Shown: positions 6,512-14,106 of the stretch, one piece after another
How positions within the stretch are numbered: the stretch's first letter is position 1
How the letters are laid out: the number at the start of each line of letters is the position of its first letter
Source of the DNA: CAZITB01 sp964542055
GTDB lineage: Bacteria > Planctomycetota > Phycisphaerae > Sedimentisphaerales > CAMDDF01
Length of the DNA: 31,300 nt
Assembly (NCBI GenBank): GCA_964542055.1
Contig: CAZITB010000018.1
Location: forward strand, 1-31,300
Direction: 5' to 3'
The notes under the pieces: generated by a model
Databases searched by the model: none
Told to the model about the DNA's origin: nothing
Seen by the model: the letters and a program-made list of their open reading frames with translations, nothing else
Position numbers and translations under genes: made by a program

Positions 6512-8311
6512 ATGAAAACTTGTTTAACTTTTAGTGTTTTAGTTTTGACGATTTTAGCGAGTTTGGGTATTTGCCAGCTGCCGGCGGCGGAGAATGTTTT
6601 GCCGAGCGATACAGTTTTTATGGTAAGTACGGATAACATTAGCAGCTTACAGGCGAGCTTTAAGAAAACTGATCTATACGGGTTGTGGAACGATCCGGTG
6701 ATGAAGCCTTTTGTAAGTGATTTCAAAAAGTCTTTTGAAAAATTTAAAATGGTTTCGGGCAAGTTCGATTTTCTTGATGGGGGGAAGGAGGAGAATTTGC
6801 CGACTGGTAAGATTGCTGTCGGTGTTTTGATGGGCGAGAGTGTCTCCAAAGGCGAAGATGCCGGTGTGGTAATGTTAATGGAATATGGCAAGAATGCAGC
6901 GAATATAAAAGAGACAATAGAAGAAAAAATTAAAAAGGCGGTAAGCGAAGGAGCGACTCGCAAGAAGCAAAATGTTATGGGTGTGGAAGTTGTGACGCTT
7001 ATTAAGGAAAGAAAAGCTGAAGGCCTTGATGATGTTAATGGTGTTTCGGGACAAGATAAGCGAAATCCGTTTGAATTAAATTACGGGTTTGTAGATGATG
7101 TTCTTGTTGTTACAGCGGATACGGATTTTGATTTGATGAGGTTTGTTATTTCGCAGGTTAAAGGCGGGCAGTCCGGGGAGAGTCTTTTGAAGACTTCGGA
7201 TTACGTTCAAGGTATGCAGGCAACTGATCTGAAAGACAGTTTGAAGTTCTTTGTTAATGTGAATAAGTTTTTGGATCTGGCAGCGAGTAAGGCGGGGCCG
7301 GATGCTAAGATGCAGATGGAGATGTTCGGGCTTAGCAATGTTTCTTCGCTGGTCGGTCAAGTTAATGTTGATCCAAAGACGAGTGACTTGAAGGCCAGGG
7401 CTCTGCTTAAGATAGATGGCGAGAAAAAAGGTGTTATCAAAATGTTGGATATGAAAAATGCCGGAGTTTCTATTCCCGATTTTGTGGATAGTTCTACCAG
7501 TTCTGTGAGCATATTCAACTGGGATGTTAAAAATGCTTTTGAGCAGCTTAAAAGTATGGTGATGGCGGTTCAGCCCCAGGCGGCAATGCTATTGAATATG
7601 CCTTTTTCGTCACCAGATGGAAAGATGATGACGGTCCAGCAGGATCTGATAAATCATTTCGGGTCACAGGTTGTGGTTGCAACAAGTTACGATGCGGATA
7701 AAAAGGGGCGTCCGCAGTCTTCTGTTTTTGCTATCGCTGTTGACAATGCAAGCAAGATGGATGAGTCGATTGGCATGCTGCATGGGATGTATTTGGCTGC
7801 GGGCAATCCTAAGCTCAAACGTGAGTTTATGGGTAATAATGTTTATTTGGTCGATTTTGGCGGGATGATGTCGATGGGTCAGCCGGGTATGGAATCGTCG
7901 AAGATGCCGAAGATAGGTATAACTGTTACAGATTCTTATTTGATGATCGCGCCTGAAGAGGAGATTGAGAAGACGTTGAGGCAGTTGTCAAGCGGCGACG
8001 CGAAAAGTTTTGAAACGAAGCCATGGTTTATCGAGGCGAGAAAGAGCATTCCCGGTGAAGTAGCTGTTGCAGGATTTCAGAACAACCGGGAAGTTTATGA
8101 AGTTATGTGGGATGTTTTGAAGGAAGAAGGACTGAGCGGATTAAATTCTGCGGCAGGGGAACAGGCAGGTAGTTTTTTAGAAATGTTTAATTTTTCCCTG
8201 CTGCCGAAGTTTGATGCGGTCAAACAGTACTTTGGAATTTCGAGTGCGTTTATGAAAAACAGGCAGGATGGTTTCTATTATGAAATGAATACGATGGACC
8301 TGCCAAAGTAA
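6512..8311 (+). CDS. Secreted 599-residue protein, DUF3352-like, function unknown
   Basis: The product starts with a signal peptide (about residues 1-26) and is otherwise soluble. The N-terminal region (LPSDTVFMVSTDNISSLQASF...) and alternating beta/alpha segments resemble DUF3352-type proteins, which are common and multicopy in planctomycetes; this is from memory of style, not a firm match. Methionine- and lysine-rich stretches are frequent and there is no recognisable catalytic motif. The ATG has an AAGGAA site 8 bases upstream, and a TATAAT (6480-6485) without a clear -35 box lies in the 42-base gap after the protease gene. It may therefore be transcribed alone or with the protease. A strong terminator follows. 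An envelope or periplasmic role is inferred only from the signal peptide. Confidence 0.75.
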   Translation: MKTCLTFSVLVLTILASLGICQLPAAENVLPSDTVFMVSTDNISSLQASFKKTDLYGLWNDPVMKPFVSDFKKSFEKFKMVSGKFDFLDGGKEENLPTGKIAVGVLMGESVSKGEDAGVVMLMEYGKNAANIKETIEEKIKKAVSEGATRKKQNVMGVEVVTLIKERKAEGLDDVNGVSGQDKRNPFELNYGFVDDVLVVTADTDFDLMRFVISQVKGGQSGESLLKTSDYVQGMQATDLKDSLKFFVNVNKFLDLAASKAGPDAKMQMEMFGLSNVSSLVGQVNVDPKTSDLKARALLKIDGEKKGVIKMLDMKNAGVSIPDFVDSSTSSVSIFNWDVKNAFEQLKSMVMAVQPQAAMLLNMPFSSPDGKMMTVQQDLINHFGSQVVVATSYDADKKGRPQSSVFAIAVDNASKMDESIGMLHGMYLAAGNPKLKREFMGNNVYLVDFGGMMSMGQPGMESSKMPKIGITVTDSYLMIAPEEEIEKTLRQLSSGDAKSFETKPWFIEARKSIPGEVAVAGFQNNREVYEVMWDVLKEEGLSGLNSAAGEQAGSFLEMFNFSLLPKFDAVKQYFGISSAFMKNRQDGFYYEMNTMDLPK

Positions 8312-8333
8312 GTTGATTTGATATTGAGTAGAT

Positions 8334-8360
8334 AGCCCCTTTTTTAAAAGGGGCTTTTTT
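8334..8360 (+). terminator. Intrinsic terminator after the DUF3352-like gene
   Basis: A perfect 10-bp stem (AGCCCCTTTT with AAAAGGGGCT) closes a 2-base loop and is followed by a run of Ts on the plus strand. It sits 22 bases after the stop codon and separates this gene from ribE. Confidence 0.92.
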
Positions 8361-8437
8361 ATGGATTTTTACATGAGTTGACTTTAGAATGAGACAATAG
8401 CATTTTTTGATTGAGTCCAATTTAATAAGGTTTGGAT

Positions 8438-9064
8438 ATGTTTACAGGGATAATAGAGTCAGTTTGCAAGGTTGTGACGTTTAGTGGTTCGATCGTAGTT
8501 GTTGATCTGGGTGAGCTGGTCAAGGAAGTCAAACTTGGTGACAGTGTGGCGGTCAATGGTGTTTGTTTGACGGCGGCGAAGATCGAGGGCAAGAATGTCA
8601 GTTTTGATGTAAGTGGAGAATCGCTTGGCAGGTCGATTATTGGTAAGTTGAAATCGGGAGACATGGTTAATATTGAGCTTGCAATGAGGGCGGATGGTCG
8701 CTTTGGAGGACATATTGTTCAGGGGCATGTGGATGGAATCGCGACAGTTAAAGAGATTGTCAGAGGTGCGAAGTTTTGGGAGATAAAATTTACGGCAGAT
8801 GAAAAAGTGATCGATCAGATGGTTGAAAAAGGTTCGGTTGCGATAAACGGTATAAGTTTGACGGTTGCAGATATCGATGGGATGGTTTTTAAGATTGCGG
8901 TTATACCGGTAACGATTGATGGTACGATGCTTAAGAATTTGAAGGTTGGTGACCATGTTAATATTGAAACGGATATTATCGGGAAAATGATACACAAACA
9001 GATCGCCAGGATGACCGGCGGTTCAGGGTTGACGATTGAGAAACTTCGGGGAATGGGCTATTGA
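8438..9064 (+). CDS. ribE: Riboflavin synthase, alpha chain
   Basis: The enzyme dismutates two 6,7-dimethyl-8-ribityllumazine molecules to riboflavin, the last step of vitamin B2 synthesis. The 208-residue product starts with the family signature MFTGIIE and has the expected two tandem lumazine-binding repeats. The first has VNGVCLTAAKI, residues 40-49, and GGHIVQGHVDG, 90-100. The second has INGISLTVADID, about 137-148, and GDHVNIETDIIGK. The ATG at 8438 is preferred over an in-frame TTG two codons earlier because it gives the conserved N-terminus and lies 8 bases after AAGG. It overlaps the region where pdxA begins, so ribE, pdxA and rsmA form one operon. Other riboflavin genes are not in the window. 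Confidence 0.95.
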   Translation: MFTGIIESVCKVVTFSGSIVVVDLGELVKEVKLGDSVAVNGVCLTAAKIEGKNVSFDVSGESLGRSIIGKLKSGDMVNIELAMRADGRFGGHIVQGHVDGIATVKEIVRGAKFWEIKFTADEKVIDQMVEKGSVAINGISLTVADIDGMVFKIAVIPVTIDGTMLKNLKVGDHVNIETDIIGKMIHKQIARMTGGSGLTIEKLRGMGY

Positions 9065-9066
9065 AT

Positions 9067-10086
9067 ATGAGTGATTCGAAACGACAGATCGTTATTGGTG
9101 TTACGATGGGTGATCCGGGGGGTATCGGTCCGGAGATTATCGTTAAGACGCTGAATGATCCTGTTTTGAGGCACCAGGCGAAGTTTGTGATTTTTGGGAT
9201 GAATGAGCAGCTTGTTTATGCATCTGATTTGCTGGAGATCGATCCTTATTGGGCTCGGCATCAGTACGAGAAGTTGAGCAGGGATTATCCGCGGAATGTT
9301 GTTGTTGCCGATTATGATATTTATTCGGTGCCGCCATGGGTACGTGAGCCGAATGATATTTCGGGTCAGGCGTCGATGCATTTTTGCCGGGATGCGGTTG
9401 ATGCGGCATTGAGGGGGATAGTTGATGCAGTTGTGACGGCTCCGATAAATAAGCAGAGCTGGAAGATGGCGGGCGGTAAGTGGCCTGGGCATACTGAGAT
9501 GCTTGCGGATTTGTGCAAGTCGCCGCGGAAGGTAATGATGTTTGTTGCTAAGGATTTGAAGCTGGCGTTGGCGTCGATACATGAGTCGCTTTTTGATCTG
9601 CGGCACAGGTTTACCATAGGGCTGGTTTTTGAGCCGATAGATTTGCTTAATACGGCGTTGCAGGAATATTTCGGGATTGACAAGCCTCATATTGCGGTGG
9701 CGGCGTTGAATCCGCATGCCGGTGAGAATGGTCAGTTCGGTGATGAAGAAAAGCGGATAATTACGCCTGCGATAATGATGGCTCAAGAGGTTGGTATTAA
9801 TTGCAGCGGGCCTTATCCGGCTGACTCACTTTTTTTGAAAGCGGTCGAGGGCAAGTTTGACGGTATTGTTGCGATGTACCACGATCAGGGTATGATACCG
9901 GTTAAACTGATGGCGAGAGATGCGGCGGTGAATGTTACGATCGGGCTGCCGATAATTCGGACTTCGCCTGCGCATGGGACGGCGTTTGATATTTCCGGCA
10001 AGGGGGTTGCGAGTGTAGGCAGTATGCATTCGGCGATTCAGCTGGCGATAGATATGGCGAAGGTGAAAAACAGTAAGGGGGGGTGA
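9067..10086 (+). CDS. pdxA: 4-hydroxythreonine-4-phosphate dehydrogenase
   Basis: PdxA oxidises 4-phosphohydroxy-L-threonine in the DXP-dependent route to pyridoxal phosphate. The 339-residue product has the opening TMGDPGGIGPEI (residues 13-24), the substrate-binding GHTE (141-144) and the three metal-binding histidines at H172, H217 (NPHAGE) and H272 (YHDQGMIPVK). The RTSPAHGTAFDISGKGVA block spans 298-315. The usual residues after the first metal histidine are replaced by ESLFDLRHRF, slightly atypical. A TTG at 9061 overlapping the ribE stop could also start translation, but ATG 9067 gives the normal N-terminus. Its stop overlaps the rsmA start by one base (TGATG). The pdxA-rsmA pairing is the same as in E. 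coli. Confidence 0.95.
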   Translation: MSDSKRQIVIGVTMGDPGGIGPEIIVKTLNDPVLRHQAKFVIFGMNEQLVYASDLLEIDPYWARHQYEKLSRDYPRNVVVADYDIYSVPPWVREPNDISGQASMHFCRDAVDAALRGIVDAVVTAPINKQSWKMAGGKWPGHTEMLADLCKSPRKVMMFVAKDLKLALASIHESLFDLRHRFTIGLVFEPIDLLNTALQEYFGIDKPHIAVAALNPHAGENGQFGDEEKRIITPAIMMAQEVGINCSGPYPADSLFLKAVEGKFDGIVAMYHDQGMIPVKLMARDAAVNVTIGLPIIRTSPAHGTAFDISGKGVASVGSMHSAIQLAIDMAKVKNSKGG

Positions 10087-10970
10087 TGCAGACGAAAAGC
10101 GAAATTCAGCGAATACTTGCCTCTTTTGGATTGCGGACGAACAAGAAGCTGGGTCAGAATTTTCTGATTGATCTGAATTTGATGCGGCTGTTTATAGGCA
10201 AAGCGAATATAACCAGGGATGATGTTGTAATTGAAGTTGGGCCGGGAACGGGTTCGATGACGGAGACTTTGGCGGAATTGGCTGGTTATGTAATCGCGGT
10301 TGAGTATGACAGGGGTTTGTATGAAGCGGTCCGGAAAGTGACGGGAAGATTTCCAAATGTGGATGTGATAGGCGGAGATGTTTTGAAGAATCAAAATGCG
10401 CTGAACCCCGAGCTTGTGGAGGCGGTTGAAAAGGTCAGGGGTGGATATTCGGGAAGGTTGCTGTTGGTGTCTAATTTACCTTATGATGTATCCTCAGCAT
10501 TGATTATAAATTTGATCGTGGGAGAAGTTACTGTTGATGAGATGTTTATGACGGTTCAGAAGGAAATCGGTGAGAAGCTTGCGGCTAATCCGGGCGATGA
10601 GTTGTACGGTACGTTAAGTGTTTATGTGCAGGCGTTTGGGCAAGCGGAAATTTTTCATAAGCTGGGGCCGAAGGTGTTTTGGCCTGAACCAAAGGTTGAT
10701 TCGGTAATGCTTGAGTTTCGAAGAGTTAAGGAAAAGGCTGAGGCGATAAAAGATGTTAGAACTTTTCAGCAGGTGGTCGGGATGTTTTTTCAGCATCGCA
10801 GGAAGACGCTTAACGGATGTACGAAATTTGCACCGGAGTCCTTTGCGGGCGTTGACTGGAAGGGGGCTTTTGAAGGATTGGGGATAGAGCTTGGGCTTAG
10901 GCCGGGTGATTTGATGGCAGAGGATTTTGTTGAGATTTCTAACTCGGTTCACAATCAATTAGACAATTAG
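10086..10970 (+). CDS. rsmA: 16S rRNA (adenine(1518)-N6/adenine(1519)-N6)-dimethyltransferase
   Basis: RsmA/KsgA dimethylates two adjacent adenines near the 3' end of 16S rRNA late in small-subunit assembly. The 294-residue product shows the family N-terminus KKLGQNFLID (20-29), the SAM-binding loop EVGPGTGSMTE (50-60), the acidic residue of motif II in AVEYD, and the catalytic NLPY (130-133). The C-terminal part contains the typical WPEPKVDS and FFQHRRKTL motifs. The ATG overlaps the pdxA stop by one base, with a G-rich ribosome site inside pdxA, so translation is coupled. Its 3' end overlaps the converging fumarase gene by four bases. Confidence 0.96.
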   Translation: MQTKSEIQRILASFGLRTNKKLGQNFLIDLNLMRLFIGKANITRDDVVIEVGPGTGSMTETLAELAGYVIAVEYDRGLYEAVRKVTGRFPNVDVIGGDVLKNQNALNPELVEAVEKVRGGYSGRLLLVSNLPYDVSSALIINLIVGEVTVDEMFMTVQKEIGEKLAANPGDELYGTLSVYVQAFGQAEIFHKLGPKVFWPEPKVDSVMLEFRRVKEKAEAIKDVRTFQQVVGMFFQHRRKTLNGCTKFAPESFAGVDWKGAFEGLGIELGLRPGDLMAEDFVEISNSVHNQLDN

Positions 10971-11818
10971 AGCGTGATTGATTTGTGGCGGTGGCTGTGG
11001 CATTCGATGTTAACAGCGACCGGCAGTGACGCGATATGGCAGGGGGCGGTTTCGATTTGTACTGACAGCGCAGTGGTGTCGCCGCCGAGGCCCTGGGGTC
11101 CGAGGTTGAGTTTGTTGATATCTTCAAGGAGCTGTTTTTCGAGATCGGCGTAGAAGGAGTCCTGATTTGGTTTACCGATTTCGCGGAGCAGGGCGAGTTT
11201 GGAAATCATACAGCACTGTTCGAAATCTCCGCCCATGCCGATGCCTACAACGAATGGAGGGCAGGCATTAGCGCCGGCTTGTTTGACAACTTCGATTATC
11301 CAAGTGCAAATGTTTTCTTTTCTTTCGGTTGGGTTGAACATTTTGAACTGGCTTTTGTTTTCACATCCTCCGCCTTTTGCCATTAGTGAAATTTTGAGTT
11401 TGTCGCCGGGGACTTCCTGATAATGGATAACTGCGGGTGTGTTGGTTAATGTGTTAGTTCTGCGGTTGAGCGGTTCGGAGACAACTGATTTGCGGAGAGA
11501 GCCTTTAGTGTAGCCTTTTTCTACTCCGCGGTTGATTGCATTGAACAGGCCGTTTGGGTTATCGCTAAAAACTATATCGGCACCTCGTTTTACGAAAACA
11601 ATAGCCAAGCCGGTATCCTGGCAAAGAGGTATTTTTTCGTTTTTCGCAATTTCGGCGTTTTCTACAAGCTGCGCAAGAATCTTTTTTGCACCGGGGTGCG
11701 TTTCTTTTTGCTGGGCATCTTTTAGAGCCTCAAGAACATCGGGTTCCAGTTCATAGCAAGCATCTATTGCAAGTTTCGCGACGGCGTCAGTTACTTTTTC
11801 AAGTGAAATATTTCTCAT
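10967..11818 (-). CDS. Class I fumarate hydratase / tartrate dehydratase-type alpha subunit
   Basis: The 283-residue product matches the N-terminal (alpha) half of two-subunit, iron-sulfur hydro-lyases such as fumarase FumA-type or TtdA. Three cysteines placed like the [4Fe-4S] ligands are visible: C66 in PLCQDTG, C186 in NACPPF and C260 in APCHIA. AKGGGCENKS has Cys where many relatives have Ser. Fumarate hydration to malate is the likely reaction; tartrate dehydration cannot be excluded. The partner beta subunit is not in this window, although the two are often adjacent. The gene follows the beta-propeller gene by 12 bases with a GGAT ribosome site, so it is the last gene of that operon. 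It overlaps rsmA tail to tail by four bases. Confidence 0.9.
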   Translation of the reverse strand: MRNISLEKVTDAVAKLAIDACYELEPDVLEALKDAQQKETHPGAKKILAQLVENAEIAKNEKIPLCQDTGLAIVFVKRGADIVFSDNPNGLFNAINRGVEKGYTKGSLRKSVVSEPLNRRTNTLTNTPAVIHYQEVPGDKLKISLMAKGGGCENKSQFKMFNPTERKENICTWIIEVVKQAGANACPPFVVGIGMGGDFEQCCMISKLALLREIGKPNQDSFYADLEKQLLEDINKLNLGPQGLGGDTTALSVQIETAPCHIASLPVAVNIECHSHRHKSITL

Positions 11819-11830
11819 TATAAATCCATG

Positions 11831-14098
11831 TTAATTTTCAATTTCGACTTCGGTGCTGTTGAACGCGATATTTCCTGCGGAATCCTTTGCCTTGAAGGAA
11901 ATAAGGTGTATGCTCGGCTTGATATCTTCTATTGAGATTTCGAAATTTTCTGTTGTGGTATCGTAAATATAATCTTCAGGCAGGGTTGATTGCCACTGGT
12001 CGCTGCCGTTGATGGTATATTCCAAAGAATCAATCAAGCTGAGTTGGTCGGAAACTACAAGAGTCATTTTGAAGCCTTTATCGGTATTCTCTATAGAGAG
12101 GATATCTATGGTTGGAGGGGTATTGTCGATTATGAAGACGTCTGATATTCTTGTGCCGGTAAGTTTGGTTTGACTGTCATTTGATTTTTCATCGCTTGCG
12201 ATTATTTTAATTTCGTATCTGCCATCTTCGACCATGTTTGTGTCGAAAGTGAACTGTTCTTTACTATGATTTTCTTCTATGGTGATCCATTTTTCTCTGT
12301 AGATTTTTTTGAGTTGGATGTCATAAATAAGTTTGTCTTCGTTTTCATCCTTGGCTTCATATTCGATTTTCAAAGTGTCGGGTTTATTTTCTGCCGGCGA
12401 AACATCAAGAGACGTTACATTGGGCGCGATATTCGGTACAACATAAGCGAGAGCCACCTGTGAAAGCAGGGGTGTAGCCTGGGGGTTATCTGTTTCAAAG
12501 ATTATTTTATATTGGCAGAACCTGGCGGGTGAAACATCGAGCTGGACGGGGTTTTTAATTTCAAGTTCATCTGTCCAGCTGCCGAAAGTTGGTGAGTTGG
12601 GGTCCTTTACATTGCCGGTTCTGGCTTGAATTTTTATATAAGTTTGGGCAGGTATGTTTGCCTGTACCTGGAGTTTGCCCCATTTAGCTGGCTGGCCGGC
12701 ATCTATCAGAGGGCTGATGTAATAGCCGTTTGAAGCATATTTGCTGCTGATTTTGAGGAGTTTGGCGGGGTTGGCGGTTGCAAGGTATAGGTCATCTTCG
12801 AATGTGGTAACCGCAAGTATCTGGCTTGCCAGTTCGTCCTGATATAGCAGTGCGTCGGTTTTCAAAAACGTGTCAAACTGGAAGAGCTGGCCTTCATTTC
12901 CGGTTGCGACGACAATATTATCTTTATACATAGCAAGGTCGAAAAAGAGTACCTGGTTAGCGTAGGCATCTTCGACGAGTCCATCGGGAGTGATTTTGTA
13001 AATGTGACTTTGTGGGCCCTGTGCCTGCTGGGCGGCGGCCTGGAGTTGTCGTTTCTTGTTTTCGGCCTGGGGGTCGGGTTTGATATTGGCGATTTGAAGT
13101 TTGAGCCCGTTGGACATTTGCTGGGCGGAGTCTTTTGATTTAGATTGACCTCTGCCGGGCATTTTTGGTGATGGAATCGCCCTTTGTGCCATGGCCACTG
13201 TTTGTGCTACTTCTTCACTTGTTGAAGCTGCGTAAACGGTTGAGTTCTGGTCAACGATGATTGCGGTTATTTCGGTTTCGTCACTGTCGTAGAAGACTGT
13301 TGGCTGTTTTGTCTCGAGGTCGATTTTGTAGATCAAACCCTTCTGATCGGTGCCTGCATAAAGTTTGTTCTTGTCCAGGGCCAAAGAAAGGATACTGTTT
13401 TCTTTAGCGTCATATATAAGTTCTTTTGAGTATTTGTTTCCTTTTTTGAGCAGGTGAAAGATTTTGCCTTCGGGGCCGGTGCCTATGATCAGACCATTTT
13501 TGTTGTCGTTGATCATAGAGAAGACATAATTGGTTTCGGGCAGATCTAATATTACATCAAACTTGTTTTTTTGGTATCTGAGAATCCGCGCGCCATCGGC
13601 ACCGCTGATAGCGGCGATTAGATTTTGTTTGCGGTCGAGAGCCATAGCGAAAACGTGTTTGTTGGCGATTGCCGGATCGGCTTTTATGATTTTTGGTAGC
13701 TGGTTAGGGTCATTGGTGTCCGGGATATCGTTAGTATCATTAACGTCCACAATGTTATTGGAGTCAAAGATTTCGGCGGTATATATCATTTCGAGTTTGT
13801 TATCGTATTTATAAATCTCGCCGTTAGGGCTTGTGCCGAGATAGATTATACCATTTTTGTCAATGACCATAGTGTTGATTACCCATGAGCTGCCAAACTT
13901 TTCTGCCAGAGTTTGTACATCCCAGCTGAGATGTATTTTGCCGTCGCTGGTAACAACGGTGTTCTCGGTTTGGGCATGTTCTTTTGTGAAGTCCTGGAAA
14001 GATTCATGCTGGATGAGTTTGCTTTGGATCGCAAAGGTGTTAACTGTAATTGAAATGGCGATTACTGCGGCAGTAATTATTTTGAAATTTGAAAACAT
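11831..14098 (-). CDS. Secreted beta-propeller protein with C-terminal Ig-like region
   Basis: The 755-residue product has a signal peptide (about 1-23). Repeated short beta units of the type 'IIYLGTSPNGEIYKYD', 'LIIGTGPEGKIFHL', 'LYAGTDQKGLIYKID' and 'IVVATGNEGQLFQFD' follow, the pattern of a seven- or eight-bladed propeller, up to about residue 465. Two insertions break it: an Asp/Asn-rich stretch (about 112-132, with DVNDTNDIPDTND) and a charged low-complexity stretch after about residue 305. The C-terminal third resembles bacterial Ig-like domains (SPAENKPDTLKIEYEAKDENEDK; NTPPTIDI...DSAGNIAF). No enzyme motif is visible. The ribosome site TAGGAG overlaps the stop of the S55-like gene upstream, so the two are translated in close order. 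It may bind or sense something outside the cytoplasm. Confidence 0.85.
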   Translation of the reverse strand: MFSNFKIITAAVIAISITVNTFAIQSKLIQHESFQDFTKEHAQTENTVVTSDGKIHLSWDVQTLAEKFGSSWVINTMVIDKNGIIYLGTSPNGEIYKYDNKLEMIYTAEIFDSNNIVDVNDTNDIPDTNDPNQLPKIIKADPAIANKHVFAMALDRKQNLIAAISGADGARILRYQKNKFDVILDLPETNYVFSMINDNKNGLIIGTGPEGKIFHLLKKGNKYSKELIYDAKENSILSLALDKNKLYAGTDQKGLIYKIDLETKQPTVFYDSDETEITAIIVDQNSTVYAASTSEEVAQTVAMAQRAIPSPKMPGRGQSKSKDSAQQMSNGLKLQIANIKPDPQAENKKRQLQAAAQQAQGPQSHIYKITPDGLVEDAYANQVLFFDLAMYKDNIVVATGNEGQLFQFDTFLKTDALLYQDELASQILAVTTFEDDLYLATANPAKLLKISSKYASNGYYISPLIDAGQPAKWGKLQVQANIPAQTYIKIQARTGNVKDPNSPTFGSWTDELEIKNPVQLDVSPARFCQYKIIFETDNPQATPLLSQVALAYVVPNIAPNVTSLDVSPAENKPDTLKIEYEAKDENEDKLIYDIQLKKIYREKWITIEENHSKEQFTFDTNMVEDGRYEIKIIASDEKSNDSQTKLTGTRISDVFIIDNTPPTIDILSIENTDKGFKMTLVVSDQLSLIDSLEYTINGSDQWQSTLPEDYIYDTTTENFEISIEDIKPSIHLISFKAKDSAGNIAFNSTEVEIEN

Positions 14099-14106
14099 TT
14101 TGACTC

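Noticed and set aside
8362..8390. ribE promoter from TTGACT (8378) or TAGAAT (8385)
   Set aside because: Neither hexamer has a partner at proper spacing; a promoter must exist after the terminator, but I cannot place it.
9058..9786. A 242-codon minus-strand frame opposite pdxA
   Set aside because: It is antisense to a certain gene, rich in Arg/His/Ile as expected from the complement of its codon usage, and resembles no family.
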